DNA of 64,000 bases, from NCBI GenBank assembly GCA_003255025.1, contig QANY01005052.1, forward strand, positions 1 to 64,000, in the 5' to 3' direction. Under the pieces are notes generated by a model. That model made no database searches. It had not been told where the DNA came from and worked only from the letters and a program-made list of their open reading frames with translations. Of the stretch, positions 24,650-36,273 are shown one piece after another; position 1 is the first letter of the stretch; the number at the start of each line of letters is the position of its first letter. The stretch is from Datisca glomerata (Eukaryota; Streptophyta; Magnoliopsida; Cucurbitales; Datiscaceae). Made by a program: the position numbers and the translations under genes.

Positions 24650-26307
24650 TGTGGGAATTATGCCCATAAAGTAAGGTGTAATAAATATTTCTGAGTAAAC
24701 AGTTATTTCTTTAACATTTATGCATTACTGAATTTTATGAATAAATTGAAAGTTCACTTTAATTAAACTGTGTTTGTAATTTACTTAAGTCCTAGAACTA
24801 TTATCAACGTAAGAAGAGTAAAGACCGAGCGGTCTTCCAGACAAATTTTCTAAGATATTTCAGAATGTTATTCATAGTCTTAGGATTAACTGAATAATTG
24901 AATCCAATTATGATTGTTAGGTTGAACCAAAAGATGTCGGTCTTAGGGGATGGGAGTGGAGACTCTAACAGCTCACCTAGACATGTTATGGAACATGTTG
25001 ATTATAACCATAACCAATTAGTTTAGAGTAAATTCATTTATCTAGCTCTAAATCTAATTGTTACACCTTAAGGATATTTTCATAATTACCTTAATCCTGA
25101 GTTGAATACGAAACTTGAATTAGTTACTTGCGAACTTTAATATGCCAAAGGAGAGAGTTTGAATTTTCGGACAATACCTCGGTTGTTGAGACCGTGATTC
25201 AATAATGTTAGAGTTGCGTGATTCACAGATATGAAATTCGTGGTAAGATTGCAAAAGCAATAATATCACCTTATGCTTTTTCGATGAGTGTGTGAATAAA
25301 TAAACTGGACCTGGTACTCGATGACATGGGTCAATGAATAAGACATGATAATCTGTACGAGACACTTCACTGATATATCTTTCTTATTCACGGTCAATAA
25401 ATGAGTTAATGAAATAATAATTGGGGGTAAAATGGTCATTTTATATCTCACTCTTGGTACAGGTATTCACGAATGGTAATATCATTAAATATTTTACGGA
25501 CCGTGAAATATAAATATTTATTTGCATCAATAGAAAATATAGCGTGCATGGATCGATAGTTTATTTGATCAAACCTATAATAGAGTCGTTTGATGATTAA
25601 ATATGTTAAAAAATTATGGTCGGGTATTTAAATCTCATAGATTTATTTATGTGAGTCTATTCGGTCTTAGGAATAGCTCATAAAGACATGAATGAGAAAC
25701 AGTTGGACCAAAAATATGTTTTGCACTAACATACACTTCACAAACCCATATGAGATAGATGTCATCACTGTATTAGTGAGGAGGAAAATTAATGTTCAAA
25801 TTAATTATTTTATTATTTTTAATTATTAGATAATTAGTAAATAAAAGAAATTAATTAATTAATTGATAAAGATCAATTTAATTCATCAATTTGGACTGAT
25901 GAATTTGGACACAATTTTAGCTCTAGGGGAGATGTAAAAATCGCACATCATAGTGCAGGGAGAATGAAAATTTCAGTTTTATCATATAGGGGTATATGAG
26001 TAAATTTCATAATTAAATATAATAAGGTATTGCATTTGGGTTATCTCGAACCCTATCCCTAAGTGTATCAAAGCAGAAAAAGGTTTTTCTCTCCATCTCC
26101 CTACAGTTTCTGTCGAGAAAATATTTATTCTCTATTCCTCAGTTGTTTTGAGAGCTCACACTTAATTCATGCTAAAATCATTGAGATATATGCTTCTGAT
26201 TCTAATGGGTGGTTGTCGGTGCGAAGATCAATTACTAGCTCTGCGAAAAACAAAGAACGTGAGATATAAATTGGATCCCGCCAAATCAAAAATTCTCCAT
26301 TAATTGA
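24650..26307 (+). repeat. Copia-3 3' LTR, end-truncated
   Basis: Starts TGTGGGAATTATGCCC. Aligns with 17255-18860 and stops at ...CTCCATTAATTGA; the last part of the LTR is missing. It contains small local differences, including an extra segment near 25480-25530. Confidence 0.85.
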
Positions 26308-27902
26308 TAGGAACAGATTGATGACTAAGCCTAAGGTGCCATAGAGAGACTTTATTTACAGTTGAAAAAAAACTAGAAAGTTAGAAGCATTTATGCGAGA
26401 CCGTGTTTTTATAGAATTGGTAGACTAAGAAATTGGAAAGTGATAAAGTTCATCATGTAGAACAATAGGATTATCAATAGTTAGCTTTCAGATGCTAAGG
26501 AGATTTTTGGTAAAAAAATGGAACACATTGTACTTGATCAAAGGTTAGCTTAATAAATTTATCATTACTTGAAATTTTTTACCAATATGAGTAATATGCA
26601 GGAGCTTATCATTGCCAATCATGACCTTTTATTTTCCTTTATAATCACCTTTAATGGGCAGATTGGTAAGATTTGATGTAATATGGTGGTTTGCTCCACT
26701 GTCAAGCTACCAGGCATTATCATCTGGATTGCTGGTTAAGGCAGTGAAAGCACTTGGTGCTCTATTGACATTGCCAGCTATTGAGGAGAGTGATTGATAC
26801 ATATGAGCATTGGACTGTTTGGAGTGTTCACTGGCTTGAAGTTGGATCAAAATGACTATAGCATGTTGAGGCATAGTGTCGTCCAACTCTTCTACAAATT
26901 TGACACACAAGCATGTTACCTCCTCTTCTTCTTCCCCTTCCTCTTCCTCTTGCATTGCTAGAGCTTCCTCTATGAAAGTTTGGAGGAGTATAGGGTGTGT
27001 TGGTCATTTTTCTTTGCTGAAAATTAGCCATATGGGCTGTAGGTGAGTGAACTTCTAAGGAGTTAAGACTAAAAAGTTATTCAATTCTCATCTCGTGACT
27101 TTGCAACATGAACTAAGCCTCTTGTAAAGATATTGAATCTCCTTGAGAAGTAAGGTTAACAACAACTGGATCATACTCAGATCGAAGTCCTCCTAAGATA
27201 TATAATAGTATGTCTTCATCTGTAATGAGTTGACTAGTGGAGGAAAGGGTATCAGTAATGGATTTCATCTTAAGAACATAATCATTGATAAAAAAGGCTC
27301 CTTTCTTGATTGCTTGCAGCAAAAAACGTAGCTGCAAAGTTCTTACTTTGGACTAAGAAGTAAAGATCTGCTCCAGGACTCTCCAAACCTCGTGAGAACT
27401 TTTACAGTTGACAACATAGCCAAACATAGCTTCTGTTATTGAAGTAAGAAGCCAACTGAGGATATGTTGGTCAATTCTTCTCCAATTGATAAACTCTGGA
27501 ATGAGGATAAAAGGTGACTCAACTTTAGGTGTTTGGATTGAGGAATTTAGAGAAGCAGCAAATGGATTTCGAATGAACTATTCAGGAGCTTGTTTAGTGC
27601 CAAGCAGATATGACTCAAGGTCATAGGCACGAACAATGGACAGAATCTAGGATTTCCATAATATATAGTTGTTTCTATCAAATCTAATTGAAATGGTTAT
27701 CATGTTTGTTGGTAACATACTAGGCAGGGCAGGTAAGTGATTGGAAACAAAGGGTAAATGAATAGGGTTAGGTTCAGAAACTACTGGTTGAACAATGGGT
27801 GCATTTGCCATTTTTATGTTTGGAGCTTCGCTCGAAGGTGGAGCTCCTTTCTGAGCTTGAAACAAAGGCCATGGACGCAGGCTGGTTTTGATTCTGATAC
27901 CA
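26308..27902 (-). pseudogene. Copia-2 gag and pre-integrase remnant
   Basis: Minus-strand gag. The N-terminal region lies near 27865-27647 ('NMITISIRFDRNNYILWKS'). The retrotran_gag core lies at 27337-27113 (FFINDYVLKMKSITDTLSST, 'LLYILGGLRSEYDPVVVNL'). A basic RGRGRGRRRGG stretch and a C/H zinc-knuckle-like 'CQICRRVGRHYASTC' lie near 26900. The protease area follows, and the pre-integrase 'SLWHLRLGHQS' lies near 26345-26310, right at the Copia-3 junction. The gag resembles that of Copia-1, so the two belong to related lineages. Several stops. Confidence 0.8.
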
Positions 27903-28336
27903 AGTTAAAAAAAAGATTTATGCAAAGATTTACTGTATATTATTGTCAATCAAATCTACAAAGAATTCTAGGCTAGTATTTATACACTTAAGAAGAATTA
28001 AAGGAGAATACAACTGGTTATACTACATGACAAAGAGAATGAATAATTCGGTTGAGCAGATTGCATGCATGGGAAGATTTTCACGAGAAGAAAGATGAGA
28101 GCGTGATGAGAGGATCTAAGAAGGGAATGTGATTGGCTAGGGTGAAGCTCCAATCACTGATTGCCTAGTAACCAAGTTTGTTATTAGATATTTGTTGTCC
28201 TAAGCCAATGAGAAGCTTGTTGTTGGCTGCTGAGATGGTCAAAGAAGAGCTTTACTGATGTGGAGAGTTTTGCTGAGCTGGGCAACTCGCACAATTGGCG
28301 GTGCACAATTGGCATAGGTGAGCTTCAGCTTTAACA
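27903..28336 (-). repeat. Copia-2 5' LTR
   Basis: 434 bp, pairing with 15040-15446. Confidence 0.85.
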
Positions 28337-28660
28337 TGGAGAATCAGAAGGGTTAATATTGTTAAAGTGATCTTCCATAATAGTTACGATCATATTATAT
28401 TCAAGTTTCATTTTCCAAATGACAATTTTATAACTCCATTTCTATTATTAATCAAAGTATTAGAGGTTGCTAAGAATGGATGCCTTAAGATAAAATGAAT
28501 TGGATTACTGTTTCTTGAAACCGGTTATGTGTCAATTACAATGAATTCTAAAGAGTAAATAAATTTATCAACCTGAATCAAAACTTCGTATTAATTACAA
28601 TTTTCTGTTTTCAGGTGTTATCGAGAACAATTGTTATAGAAGTAATACAAATTTGTTTAG
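28337..28660 (-). pseudogene. Ty3/gypsy protease remnant (interrupted copy, right part)
   Basis: Minus-strand sequence reads 'VDKFIYSLEFIVIDT', then 'RHPFLATSNTLINNRNGVIKLSFG' and 'MKLEYNMIVTIMED'. This is the C-terminal half of a gypsy aspartic protease, where 'ILGRPFLATAxALIDV' is conserved. In element order it lies upstream of the RT remnant at 14430-15039, and Copia-2 sits exactly between them. Confidence 0.7.
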
Positions 28661-29807
28661 ATTGTTTTTGTGGTGCCAACTTTGACTATCTTTTCATTTT
28701 TGGTCAACGAACTTTATCTTTATTTAATTTAATATTAAACCTTAAACATATTTTCAATTGTGTCCATGAATTTTATGTTTGGGCAATTTAGTACTTAAAC
28801 TTTAAATTTATTTTCAATTTCATCCCTACCGTTAACTGATCTATAAGTCAAACTCGATGATAGTCAATTTCGTACCCTAATCTGCCATTACCCTCGCATT
28901 TCATTAATGAATTTGAAAGTAGAGACATAATTAAAAATAAAATAAAATAAAAAGATTAAGCACTAAATTGACTAAAAATAGGTTATACTAAAATCAAGTG
29001 TAGATATTTGTTTGGTTGAAAATAAAGAATATTTGGTTCATTTTTTTCTCTCATTATGTAAAGTTACGAGTTTTAGGTTCATGAAATATTAGTCACTTAC
29101 GGATTTCATATATAAATTGATTAGGCAAGTTTGCAAATTTATGAATTTAAGTTTGTTTTCTATATGTAACAAAGTTCACAATATATTTTTGCAAGTTATT
29201 GGGCTATGGCTGTTATCGCCATCTTGGAGCATCGTGCAACATATTTTACCGCGATGGAGATGATGAGTTTATAGAGTTTTCACCTCAATAATTAGTCGAT
29301 TACTATTATGTTCCAAGATCAAAGGAAAATGAATTTGACAATTTTTATGTGTAATATGTTAACCCAATTTTTGTTTAGGTAAGAAATGAAATTATGAAAG
29401 AAAATGTCTACCGATAGATTGCATAGGAGAATACGTCGTCAGTCCACTAATATAGTTTGAATTATCTGAATTATTCAGATAGTAAAAAAAACAATGAAAA
29501 TTTTATTGACGATTATGTTTAGCGGTTAGAATGAGTATTAGATATAATAAGTGAGCAACAATCCACCCTTTATGAAACTGTCTGACTCACCATCCAGTTC
29601 AAATCCAATTATAGAATTTACGTAACTAATTGGGAGTAAGACATTTATTTGAAATTAAATAATTTTTTATTTTCTTTTAGTATTAGTTTGTTGCAAGAAA
29701 TTTATTTTAGACCGTGAAACCAAAAAATTTGGACTCGTCCCGTTATATTTTATGTTAGTGATTTTTACGGAAAGGATCGAAGAGAAGTAAATACTATATT
29801 ACAAAAA
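28661..29807. other. Non-coding repeats, no gene
   Basis: 28660-28990 contains short phrases such as 'GGCAATTTAGTACTTAAACTTTAA' motifs (in separated copies), a style common in terminal regions of plant Mutator-like non-autonomous elements. Boundaries cannot be set. 29000-29807 is AT-rich with no supported coding frame. Confidence 0.35.
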
Positions 29808-30989
29808 AGGGGTAAATTACATAAACCTCCTATGTGGTTTGATTAAATTACAAAAACATCACATCTATATCCAATAATTACATAATCTCTCATGTACTTC
29901 ACATTCTATAACAATTACGTCAAAACTTTAACAGATTTTTTTAACAGCAGTTACATTGATGCCAAAATGTCTAAAATACTCTTATCCACAATTTAATTCA
30001 AATTATCACTACCTATGCAATTCAATGCATAATAATACTAAACAATACTAATTTAATCTAGATATATCATATAGTCAATTCCATTCCATTCTGGCTGGAA
30101 TGATTGAAATATTCCAGTTTCGGGACGGGAACGGAATGGAACATAGGGTAGTAAAAAATTGAAATGTTCCATTTTTATAAAAAAATCGAAATGGTCACCA
30201 AAACATAATTGACTACTATGAGATATATTTGTTTTCATCCAAAATTATCCAAATTCATCCAAATTATCCAAAGTCATCCAAAACTATCCAAAACCAACAC
30301 ATTAACTAGGCATTCCAAACAACATTCCAACAATTTAATCCAAACATTATTTTCATCCAAATCACCTAAATAGCACAAATTTAATTCAACATTAGAATTT
30401 CAATCCGAATAACAAGATTTTACTCCAAAACCATACAAACAGCACTAAAATTATCCAAAATTGTATTCAACCACTAAGTCATTCAATCTGCTTAGTTTCA
30501 TATAATTATCCAAATATAATTTAACTACTAAGTCATTTAATCTACTTAGTTTCATAAAATTATACAAAATATATGTAGGGCTTCATAAAAATTATCTACT
30601 CAACCAACTTATGGATCTAAAAAATGTAGGCTATAAAGCCAACAAATGACTAAAAAATATAGCCTAAAACCAATAAATGGCTCTAAAAAAATTCATGGTA
30701 CCACTCCTTTTCCCAAATCAATCCAATCTTTGCCCAACACTCAATCTATTCCCTTACATGGAGGAGCCCTCCTTTGTCTTCAAATTCTGCACTGTAATAA
30801 ACCAACTAGTATAGAATATTAGCTTATAAACAAATAGAAACATGTTACTAGATGGAAAGTAACCTTTTTAGTCTTTTGGCAGTCATCTTTGCCATCATCC
30901 TCTCATGAACCGAGCTGTTAATAAATGTACTTGGTGTTTGCTGTAAGTTGGTCTTTGTTCACGATAGGACCGCTGACTTCTTCTTAACA

Positions 30990-31710
30990 GGAGCACGTTG
31001 AGAACTTCTCTTATTGTGACCCATTTTTTATAGTTAGCACACTGCACTGTGGAAGACCTCTTCCGGACATCCCCTGGTGCGGTTCATCTTGTTCCCTCCT
31101 CCTATTTTTCTTGGGTCTTCAAGGAAGTCGTCTCAAAGGCGGGAGTCTTATGTCACCCTCAACAAGCATTTCAAATCAGGCATCGTATGGATGATTTTAC
31201 CATAAGTCTTTAGGTACAATTCATTGGAATAAAATTAATGGACATAGTCCTCAATTGATGCTCGTTTGAATTTTATGGCCGAAGTTACATGCTTACAAGG
31301 AAAACCAGAAACTTCCCAATAGCCACAATCACATGAGTGTGCTTAAATTAACAACAAACCTTCTAACACCCTCCATCACTTCATACTCCTCCAAACTAGA
31401 AGGAAGAGCACTACAAAACCTAGAAGCTTGTATGACTTTGCCCAACTTCTTCCTACATTTTTTGGAGTCATTTCCCATTCCAACAACATTCCTTTTGATA
31501 TCGCTTTTGTAGCCTACTCATAAACTTTGTACGAATTTTATCAAGTAATGTCAATATTGGGCTATCTCTATATGCTCTCACCCAATGGTTAAATGACTCG
31601 GTCATTTTATTGGTTACAAGTTCACTTTCCCCTATGGTCAAATGCATGTCTAGACCAAGAGCACAATAAATAACAACAAAAAATGCAAAAGAAGACCATG
31701 GATGGGGTGC
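30990..31710 (-). pseudogene. MULE transposase C-terminal half with SWIM zinc finger
   Basis: From about 31710 the minus strand encodes 'LVTNKMTESFNHWVRAYRDSPI' then 'LTLLDKIRTKFMSRLQKRYQKECCW', the region following the MULE catalytic domain. After a stop at 31468 it continues with 'KKLGKVIQASRFCSALPSSLEE', 'YEVMEGVRRFVVNLS', a frameshift, and a CDCGYWEVSGFPCKH SWIM signature (CxC...CxH), then 'RRLP..PKKNRRRE' near 31100. The N-terminal half with the DDE catalytic domain is absent, replaced by GC-rich sequence. Non-functional. Confidence 0.78.
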
Positions 31711-31870
31711 ACGGAGCTTGTGGTTGTGGTTGTGTGCGCGGAGTTCATGGTGACTGGGGTGCGGGGAAATCGTGGTGGCTGGCATGCGGGGAAATTGTGG
31801 TGGCTGGGGTGCGCAGAGCTCATGGTTGTGGCTGGGGTGCATGGAGCCCGTGGCCATGGCTGGGCTAATG
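31690..31870. repeat. G-rich low-complexity insert in the MULE
   Basis: A run of diverged 'GTGGTTGTGGCTGGGGTGC'-type units with repeated 'GGAGCTCATGG' and 'GCGGGGAAATTGTGGTGGCT' blocks, far more GC-rich than its surroundings. On the minus strand it translates as His/Pro/Ser-rich repeats in frame with the transposase tail. It may be a captured gene fragment or an expanded repeat. Confidence 0.6.
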
Positions 31871-32124
31871 CCGGAGGTTGTGGGCGTTTCTCTCCCGCGG
31901 CGGTAGGATTTGGATTTTGTAAGGTTTGGAAATTTTGTGAGATTGGACGTGGGTGATAGGGTTGTGAGTGTTTTGTAGTGGGAGGGGTATTTTTGGGTTT
32001 TCATTAAAAATTTAACAGAAATAGATGGAAAATTAATAGAGTCGGGGTTTGTGTAATTATGGAATATAGATAAGGCGTCTGCGTAATTTAATCAATTCAC
32101 ATAGAAAATCTGCGTAATTTAAAA

Positions 32125-32339
32125 AAAAAAAAAAAAGATGAAAAAACTCCTAGAAAAACTGAGGTGATGGAGAGAGCAAGTATATCTCCCGAAATATAAT
32201 CAATACTAACCACAGGCCCATGACTTTACTCGAATTTTCATCTTATTCATCACAAACTAAATATTCCTCCTTTACTCGATAACATTTTAAGGTCCTTGTG
32301 AAGCCATGTTTTCCTTAAACCCCACCTGTCAAAATTTAG
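32125..32339. other. Non-coding
   Basis: No gene or repeat recognised between the MULE and the MITE-like segment. Confidence 0.4.
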
Positions 32340-32789
32340 AGCATGTTTACTAAATTTTTAAATTGATAGATTCAGATTTAAGATTTGTATTAAAGATTTG
32401 TAATATTGTGTTTACTATATATTTGAATTAGATTAGATGATTTAGATTATGTTAGATTAGATAAATTTATTATAATGTTCTTCAATTAATAAATTATTGG
32501 TTTAAGTGATAACTTAAAATGAGTATTTTTTTGCTTTGCACCTTAAATCTAACAACTCGCGGTAGCAATAGAACCGGAAAAAGTATACATAAAAGACAGT
32601 TCTTTTCTATTCTATTAATATTAGTTAGTCTTTACTTGGATTTAGATTTATAGTATCTCCTTTTTAGTTGCATTAAAAATCATTAAAACTTATATTTCAA
32701 TTTAATAATGTGGTGTGTAATATACAATATTTTTAATATTATAATCTAAATCCGTAAAATTCATAATTTAAATCCAGCCAATAAATGCT
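32340..32789. mobile_element. MITE-like AT-rich segment
   Basis: About 450 bp with imperfect terminal inverted repeats of roughly 50 bp: AGCATGTTTACTAAATTTTT at the left and, on the minus strand, AGCATTTATTGGCTGGATTT at the right, both continuing with 'AAATT..GATT' similarity. It is non-coding. No clear target duplication, so the superfamily is unresolved. Confidence 0.42.
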
Positions 32790-32987
32790 ACCATAAGGAA
32801 ACCAACGAGCGCCTTTTAAAGCTCAACCATTTATTTCATTTACAATGGTTCATATTTCTCTAAGAAAAAGGTCAATTTTTAAAAATTCTCTTTAAATTTA
32901 TCTTTGACTTAATATTGAAATTAAAAATGAAAATCAATGCCGATATTGCATGAACATATCCCATCAGCCCTCCCGTTGAGAGTGTTG

Positions 32988-33320
32988 ATATTAATAAAGT
33001 TACAATTTTAATGATAACAAATAATATATAATATATGTTCTAATTGTTTAGTCAAATGCTCATTTTAAAGACAAGTGTAAAAGTAAGGACCAGAAGGTCA
33101 TGGAATAAATGTTGGAAGCAAAGGAATGAAGGCCGGAGCCGTGCGTCAAACGAGGCAAGAAAACAGGTCCGTGGGCTAAATAAGTTGAAGCTGTCGACCG
33201 AATTGGCTTCGGTTGAACGGGTGATCGACTGGTCCTAATGAGTTTGGAATGTTTTTAGCAGCAAATGAACTGGACAGAATTTATCACTTTGACCAAAAGA
33301 CTTATTTTGAGAACTAAAAA
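32988..33320 (+). repeat. Possible LTR of another retroelement, cut by Copia-4
   Basis: Starts TGTTGATATTAATAAAG and then 'TTTAATGATAACAAA', reminiscent of the start of SIRE-type copia LTRs. The sequence would resume after Copia-4 at 38279. No second copy is in the window. Confidence 0.28.
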
Positions 33321-33657
33321 TGTAAAAATGATGAACCTGTTGGTTCTGATCTTAAAAGAAAAATGATGAGCTGTTGAAATGATGAACCTTTTGGTTCTGA
33401 TCTCTTATTGAAGAAAATTCTACTTGTTTACAATGATGAAGGATATATATATATACAAATGATTCTAACGGTTGCCTATGATTTCTAACGGTTGCCTATG
33501 ATTTCCAACGGATGCCTACTTGAAGCCTGAAATCGTTTTTTATCAGAAATGGTTAGACACCCACTGTGTTTGGTGAAAGTCTCTGTTCTGCTTCTCTCTT
33601 TGCCTATGATGAAGATTTCCTTCTGAGGCTGCAGCTTTTACTTCTCTTTCTTCAACA
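33321..33657 (-). repeat. Copia-4 3' LTR
   Basis: 337 bp. Contains a (TA)n tract near 33448-33456 and a tandem 'GATTCTAACGGTTGCCTAT' partial duplication, which is shorter in the other LTR. Confidence 0.9.
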
Positions 33658-34370
33658 CTACCCCTCAAGTTGGGTTCGTATAGGTTGATCAAGCCTAACT
33701 TGTTAAGTATTCTTTGGAGGTTATTTTTGTCAAGGGCTTTGGTGAAGATGTCGGCTAGCTGGTCTTCACTACGTACAAAGGGAATGGTGATTTCTCCCGA
33801 CTGTACCTTCTCTCTTATGAAGTGACAGTCAACTTCAATGTGTTTGGTTCTCTCGTGGAAAACGGGGTTCATTGCAATATGACGTGCTGCTTGGTTGTCA
33901 CAGTGCATTTCTATCGGTTTTCTTATCTTGATCTTCATGTCTTGAAGGAGATGTCTAATCCATGTGAGTTCGCTAGCAGTGGAGGCCATGGGTCTGTATT
34001 CTGCCTCTGCACTTGACCTTGTTACAACAGTTTGTTTCTTGTTCTTCCAGGTTACTAGATTTCCACCTACAAAAACACAGAAGCCAGTTGTAGATTTTCT
34101 ATCATAACTACCTGCCCAGTCAGCGTCAGTGTATCCAACTACGGAGTTTGCCCCGGTTCTCTTCATCCATATCCCTTGGCCGGGTGTTCCTTTAAGGTAT
34201 CTGAGTATCCTTTCTGCGGCTGCCTGGTGATTTGTGCAGGGAGCGTGCATGAATTGACTGATAACGCTAACTGTAAAAGAGATATCTGGTCTTGTAACCG
34301 TTAGATAAATTAGTTTTCCTACTAGTCTCTGATATTGGCCTATATCAATTATTGGTTTGCTATCATTCAG
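33543..34370 (-). pseudogene. Copia-4 RNase H region
   Basis: Open block of 235 codons from 34250, with 'AERILRYLKGTPGQGIW', 'VVGYTDADWAGSYDRKSTTGFC' (RNase H-like D...D motifs), 'VTRSSAEAEYRPM', 'MHCDNQAARHIAMNPVFHERTK' and HIEVDCHFIREKV. It is the C-terminal part of the polyprotein that removes the RNA template strand. It is separated from the RT block by a stop codon near 34370 and a short linker ('GQYQRLVGKLIYLTVTRPDI') that stays readable. The frame runs past the domain into the LTR. Confidence 0.88.
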
Positions 34371-35200
34371 TCATATTTTCACATTGGTTTCCATTGGTGT
34401 GCTAGCAGGTTTTGCCTCTATCATGCCTGTTTCTTTTAACAAGTCTAAGATATATTTTCTTTGAGATAGAAACAATCCCTTTTTCGAGTGAGCTATTTCT
34501 ATCCCTAGGAAGTACTTCAGTTTTCCTAAATCTTTAATATCAAACTCTCCTTTTAGAACTTCTTGAACACTCCATATTTCATCGTGGTTATTTCCGGTGA
34601 TGATAATGTCATCTACGTAGACTAAAACGATGATGGTGGAGTTGTTCATGTGTTTGACGAACATAGATGAGTCAGCCGTGCTTTTGACAAAGTTAATTTT
34701 TAAAAGAGACAGGCTTAATTTTCCATACCATGCCCTTGGTGACTGTTTCAGGCCGTAGATAGCCTTCTTTAATCTACATACCAGAGATGGGTGCTTTGTT
34801 TTCTCGTGTCCTGGAGGTAGGGACATATATACTTCTTCTTCCAGATTTCCTTGGAGGAATGCGTTTTTTACATCCATTTGATATAGTTCCCAGTTGAGGT
34901 TGGTGGCAACGGATAGTAACACTCGGATTGTGTTCATTTTTGCCACTGGAGCGAACGTCTCCTGGTAATCGACTCCATATGTCTGAGTAAAGCCTTTGGC
35001 AACTAGTCGGGCTTTATATCTCTCGATAGTGCCGTTGCTGTTGTATTTGGTCTTGTAGACCCATTTACATCCTACGGGTTTCTTCCCGTTGGGTGATGGG
35101 ATTATGTCCCAAGTTTCATTCTTTTCCAAGGCTAGAAATTCTTCATTCATCGCCTTTCTCCATTTGGGGTCAAGTTGGGCTTCTTAATGGGTATTTGGCT
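34371..35200 (-). pseudogene. Copia-4 reverse transcriptase
   Basis: 259-codon open block with all RVT_2 landmarks: 'ALEKNETWDIIPSPNGKKP', 'CKWVYKTKYNSNGTIERYKAR', LVAKGFTQTYGVDYQETFAP, 'LYQMDVKNAFLQGNLEEEVY', 'CRLKKAIYGLKQSPRAWY', catalytic VYVDDIIITGNN, and 'YFLGIEIAHSKKGLFLSQRKY'. The catalytic aspartates are intact. Stops at both ends cut it off from integrase and RNase H, so activity in place is unlikely, although the domain itself looks sound. Confidence 0.9.
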
Positions 35201-36273
35201 CAACTGTTTCATCAATTTTTCCCAAGTATGCCCTGTGGATGTTAGAGATTTTATCATAAGATAGGAAATTTTGGATAGGGTATAGAACCTGATGGGACAC
35301 GTAGTCTTTTAATCTTGCTGGGGGTTGAGTTTACCTTGTTGATCTTCTTACGATTACTGCTTCATGAGTGACAACTGCCTCATCAGTTGCTCCCCCTGAG
35401 GTAGTTGTCTCAGGCGCGGTTGATGTGGTATCTTGTTTCTGTCTTATGGTATCGGAGGAAATAATACTGTTAGGTAGCGGAAACGTTTGGTGGTGGTTAT
35501 GATTGTCGGAGTCCTTTGGGTAATAGGATTCTAGTTCTAAAAATTATACATCACGCGAGATGTAGAGTTTATGGTTTATTGGGTCGTAGCACTTATATCC
35601 CTTTTTTCAGCGGAATACCCCAAAAATAGGGCTTTGACTGAGGTTTTGTCCAATTTATCAAGTTTTGGAATGTGTACGTAGCATGTACATCTGAATACTC
35701 GTATGTGATCAAGGTTAATTTTCCTACCCTTGAGAATTTTTAGAGGGCTTTTCAGATGCAATTTTACACTGGGTAATCGATTGATAAGGTAAGTTGCTGT
35801 GAGTATTGCATCGGACCAGTATCTTTTGGGTACGTTGTTTTAGAGGAGCAGAGACATAGCCATTTCAAGAAGGTGTCTGTTTTTGCGTTCTGAGACACCG
35901 TTTTGTTGTGGGGTGTGGATACAGGTGGTTTGATGTCGTATACCCTTTTGTTTAAAAAAAACTCAAAAAAGGTGTTGTTAGTATACTCGGTTCCATTATC
36001 GGACCTAAAGATTTTTATGGTTGTTTCAAATTGAGTTTCAACTAAATTGTTGAACTCTTGAAAACGACTGAAGACTTCATTTTTTGATTTCAAAATATAT
36101 AACCATGTGGTGCGAGAGAAATCATCAATAAATGTAACAAAATATTTGAATTTATTATACGAGTCAACTGGGGCAGGTCCCCAAACATCAGAATGAATTA
36201 ATTCAAAACATCATTTTGTCGTACTACTAGATAGTGAAAAGGGTAACCTGGTTTGCTTTGAGAGTTTACAGAT
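35201..36273 (-). pseudogene. Copia-4 integrase remnant
   Basis: 36093-35764 carries the integrase core: 'KSKNEVFSRFQEFNNLVETQFE', '[19 protein letters not shown]', and '[17 protein letters not shown]' where '[14 protein letters not shown]' is expected. 35761-35576 carries 'RVFRCTCYVHIPKLDKLDKT' and 'FLGYSAEK', the C-terminal region after the core. Several stops and frameshifts make this the most damaged part of Copia-4. Confidence 0.82.

Larger units (their letters stand above)
17255..26307 (+). mobile_element. Copia-3, long-LTR Ty1/copia element
   Basis: Plus-strand element of about 9 kb nested in Copia-2. Left LTR 17255-19036, right LTR 24650-26307. Primer site TGGTATCAGAGCC at 19039, polypurine-type CAAGTGAGAGATT just before 24650. 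Gag-pol lies between. The right LTR lacks the final stretch of about 180 bp present in the left LTR (18860-19036), so the right boundary is a truncation and no matching target duplication is found (left flank ATGTA). The same family recurs at 39190-47300. Confidence 0.88.
15040..28336 (-). mobile_element. Copia-2, Ty1/copia element hosting Copia-3
   Basis: LTRs at 15040-15446 and 27903-28336, in minus orientation. The right LTR is followed inward by TTGGTATCAGAATC (primer site, minus strand near 27902-27885) and the left LTR is preceded by a GA-rich tract near 15450-15465. Flanking pentamers TAGAG (15035-15039) and TGGAG (28337-28341) are a near-matched target duplication. The internal region is split by Copia-3 (17255-26307). 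The insertion site lies inside a gypsy element, between its protease and RT. Confidence 0.85.
29808..32124 (-). mobile_element. Mutator-like (MULE) element, internally rearranged
   Basis: Long imperfect terminal inverted repeats. The left end (GGGGTAAATTACATAAACC, then 'GTGGTTTGATTAAATTAC') mirrors the right end (on the minus strand TAAATTACGCAGATTTTC, then 'GTGAATTGATTAAATTACG'). The arms agree over at least 110 bp. Flanks are A-rich, so a 9-bp target duplication cannot be judged. It carries the C-terminal half of a MULE transposase on the minus strand. The 30240-30420 interval is a loose 'ATCCAAA' repeat. Confidence 0.75.

Noticed and set aside
31683..31956. Two plus-strand Gly/Trp/Val-rich open frames
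   Set aside because: They read the opposite strand of the G-rich repeat in the MULE; low complexity and no family features.
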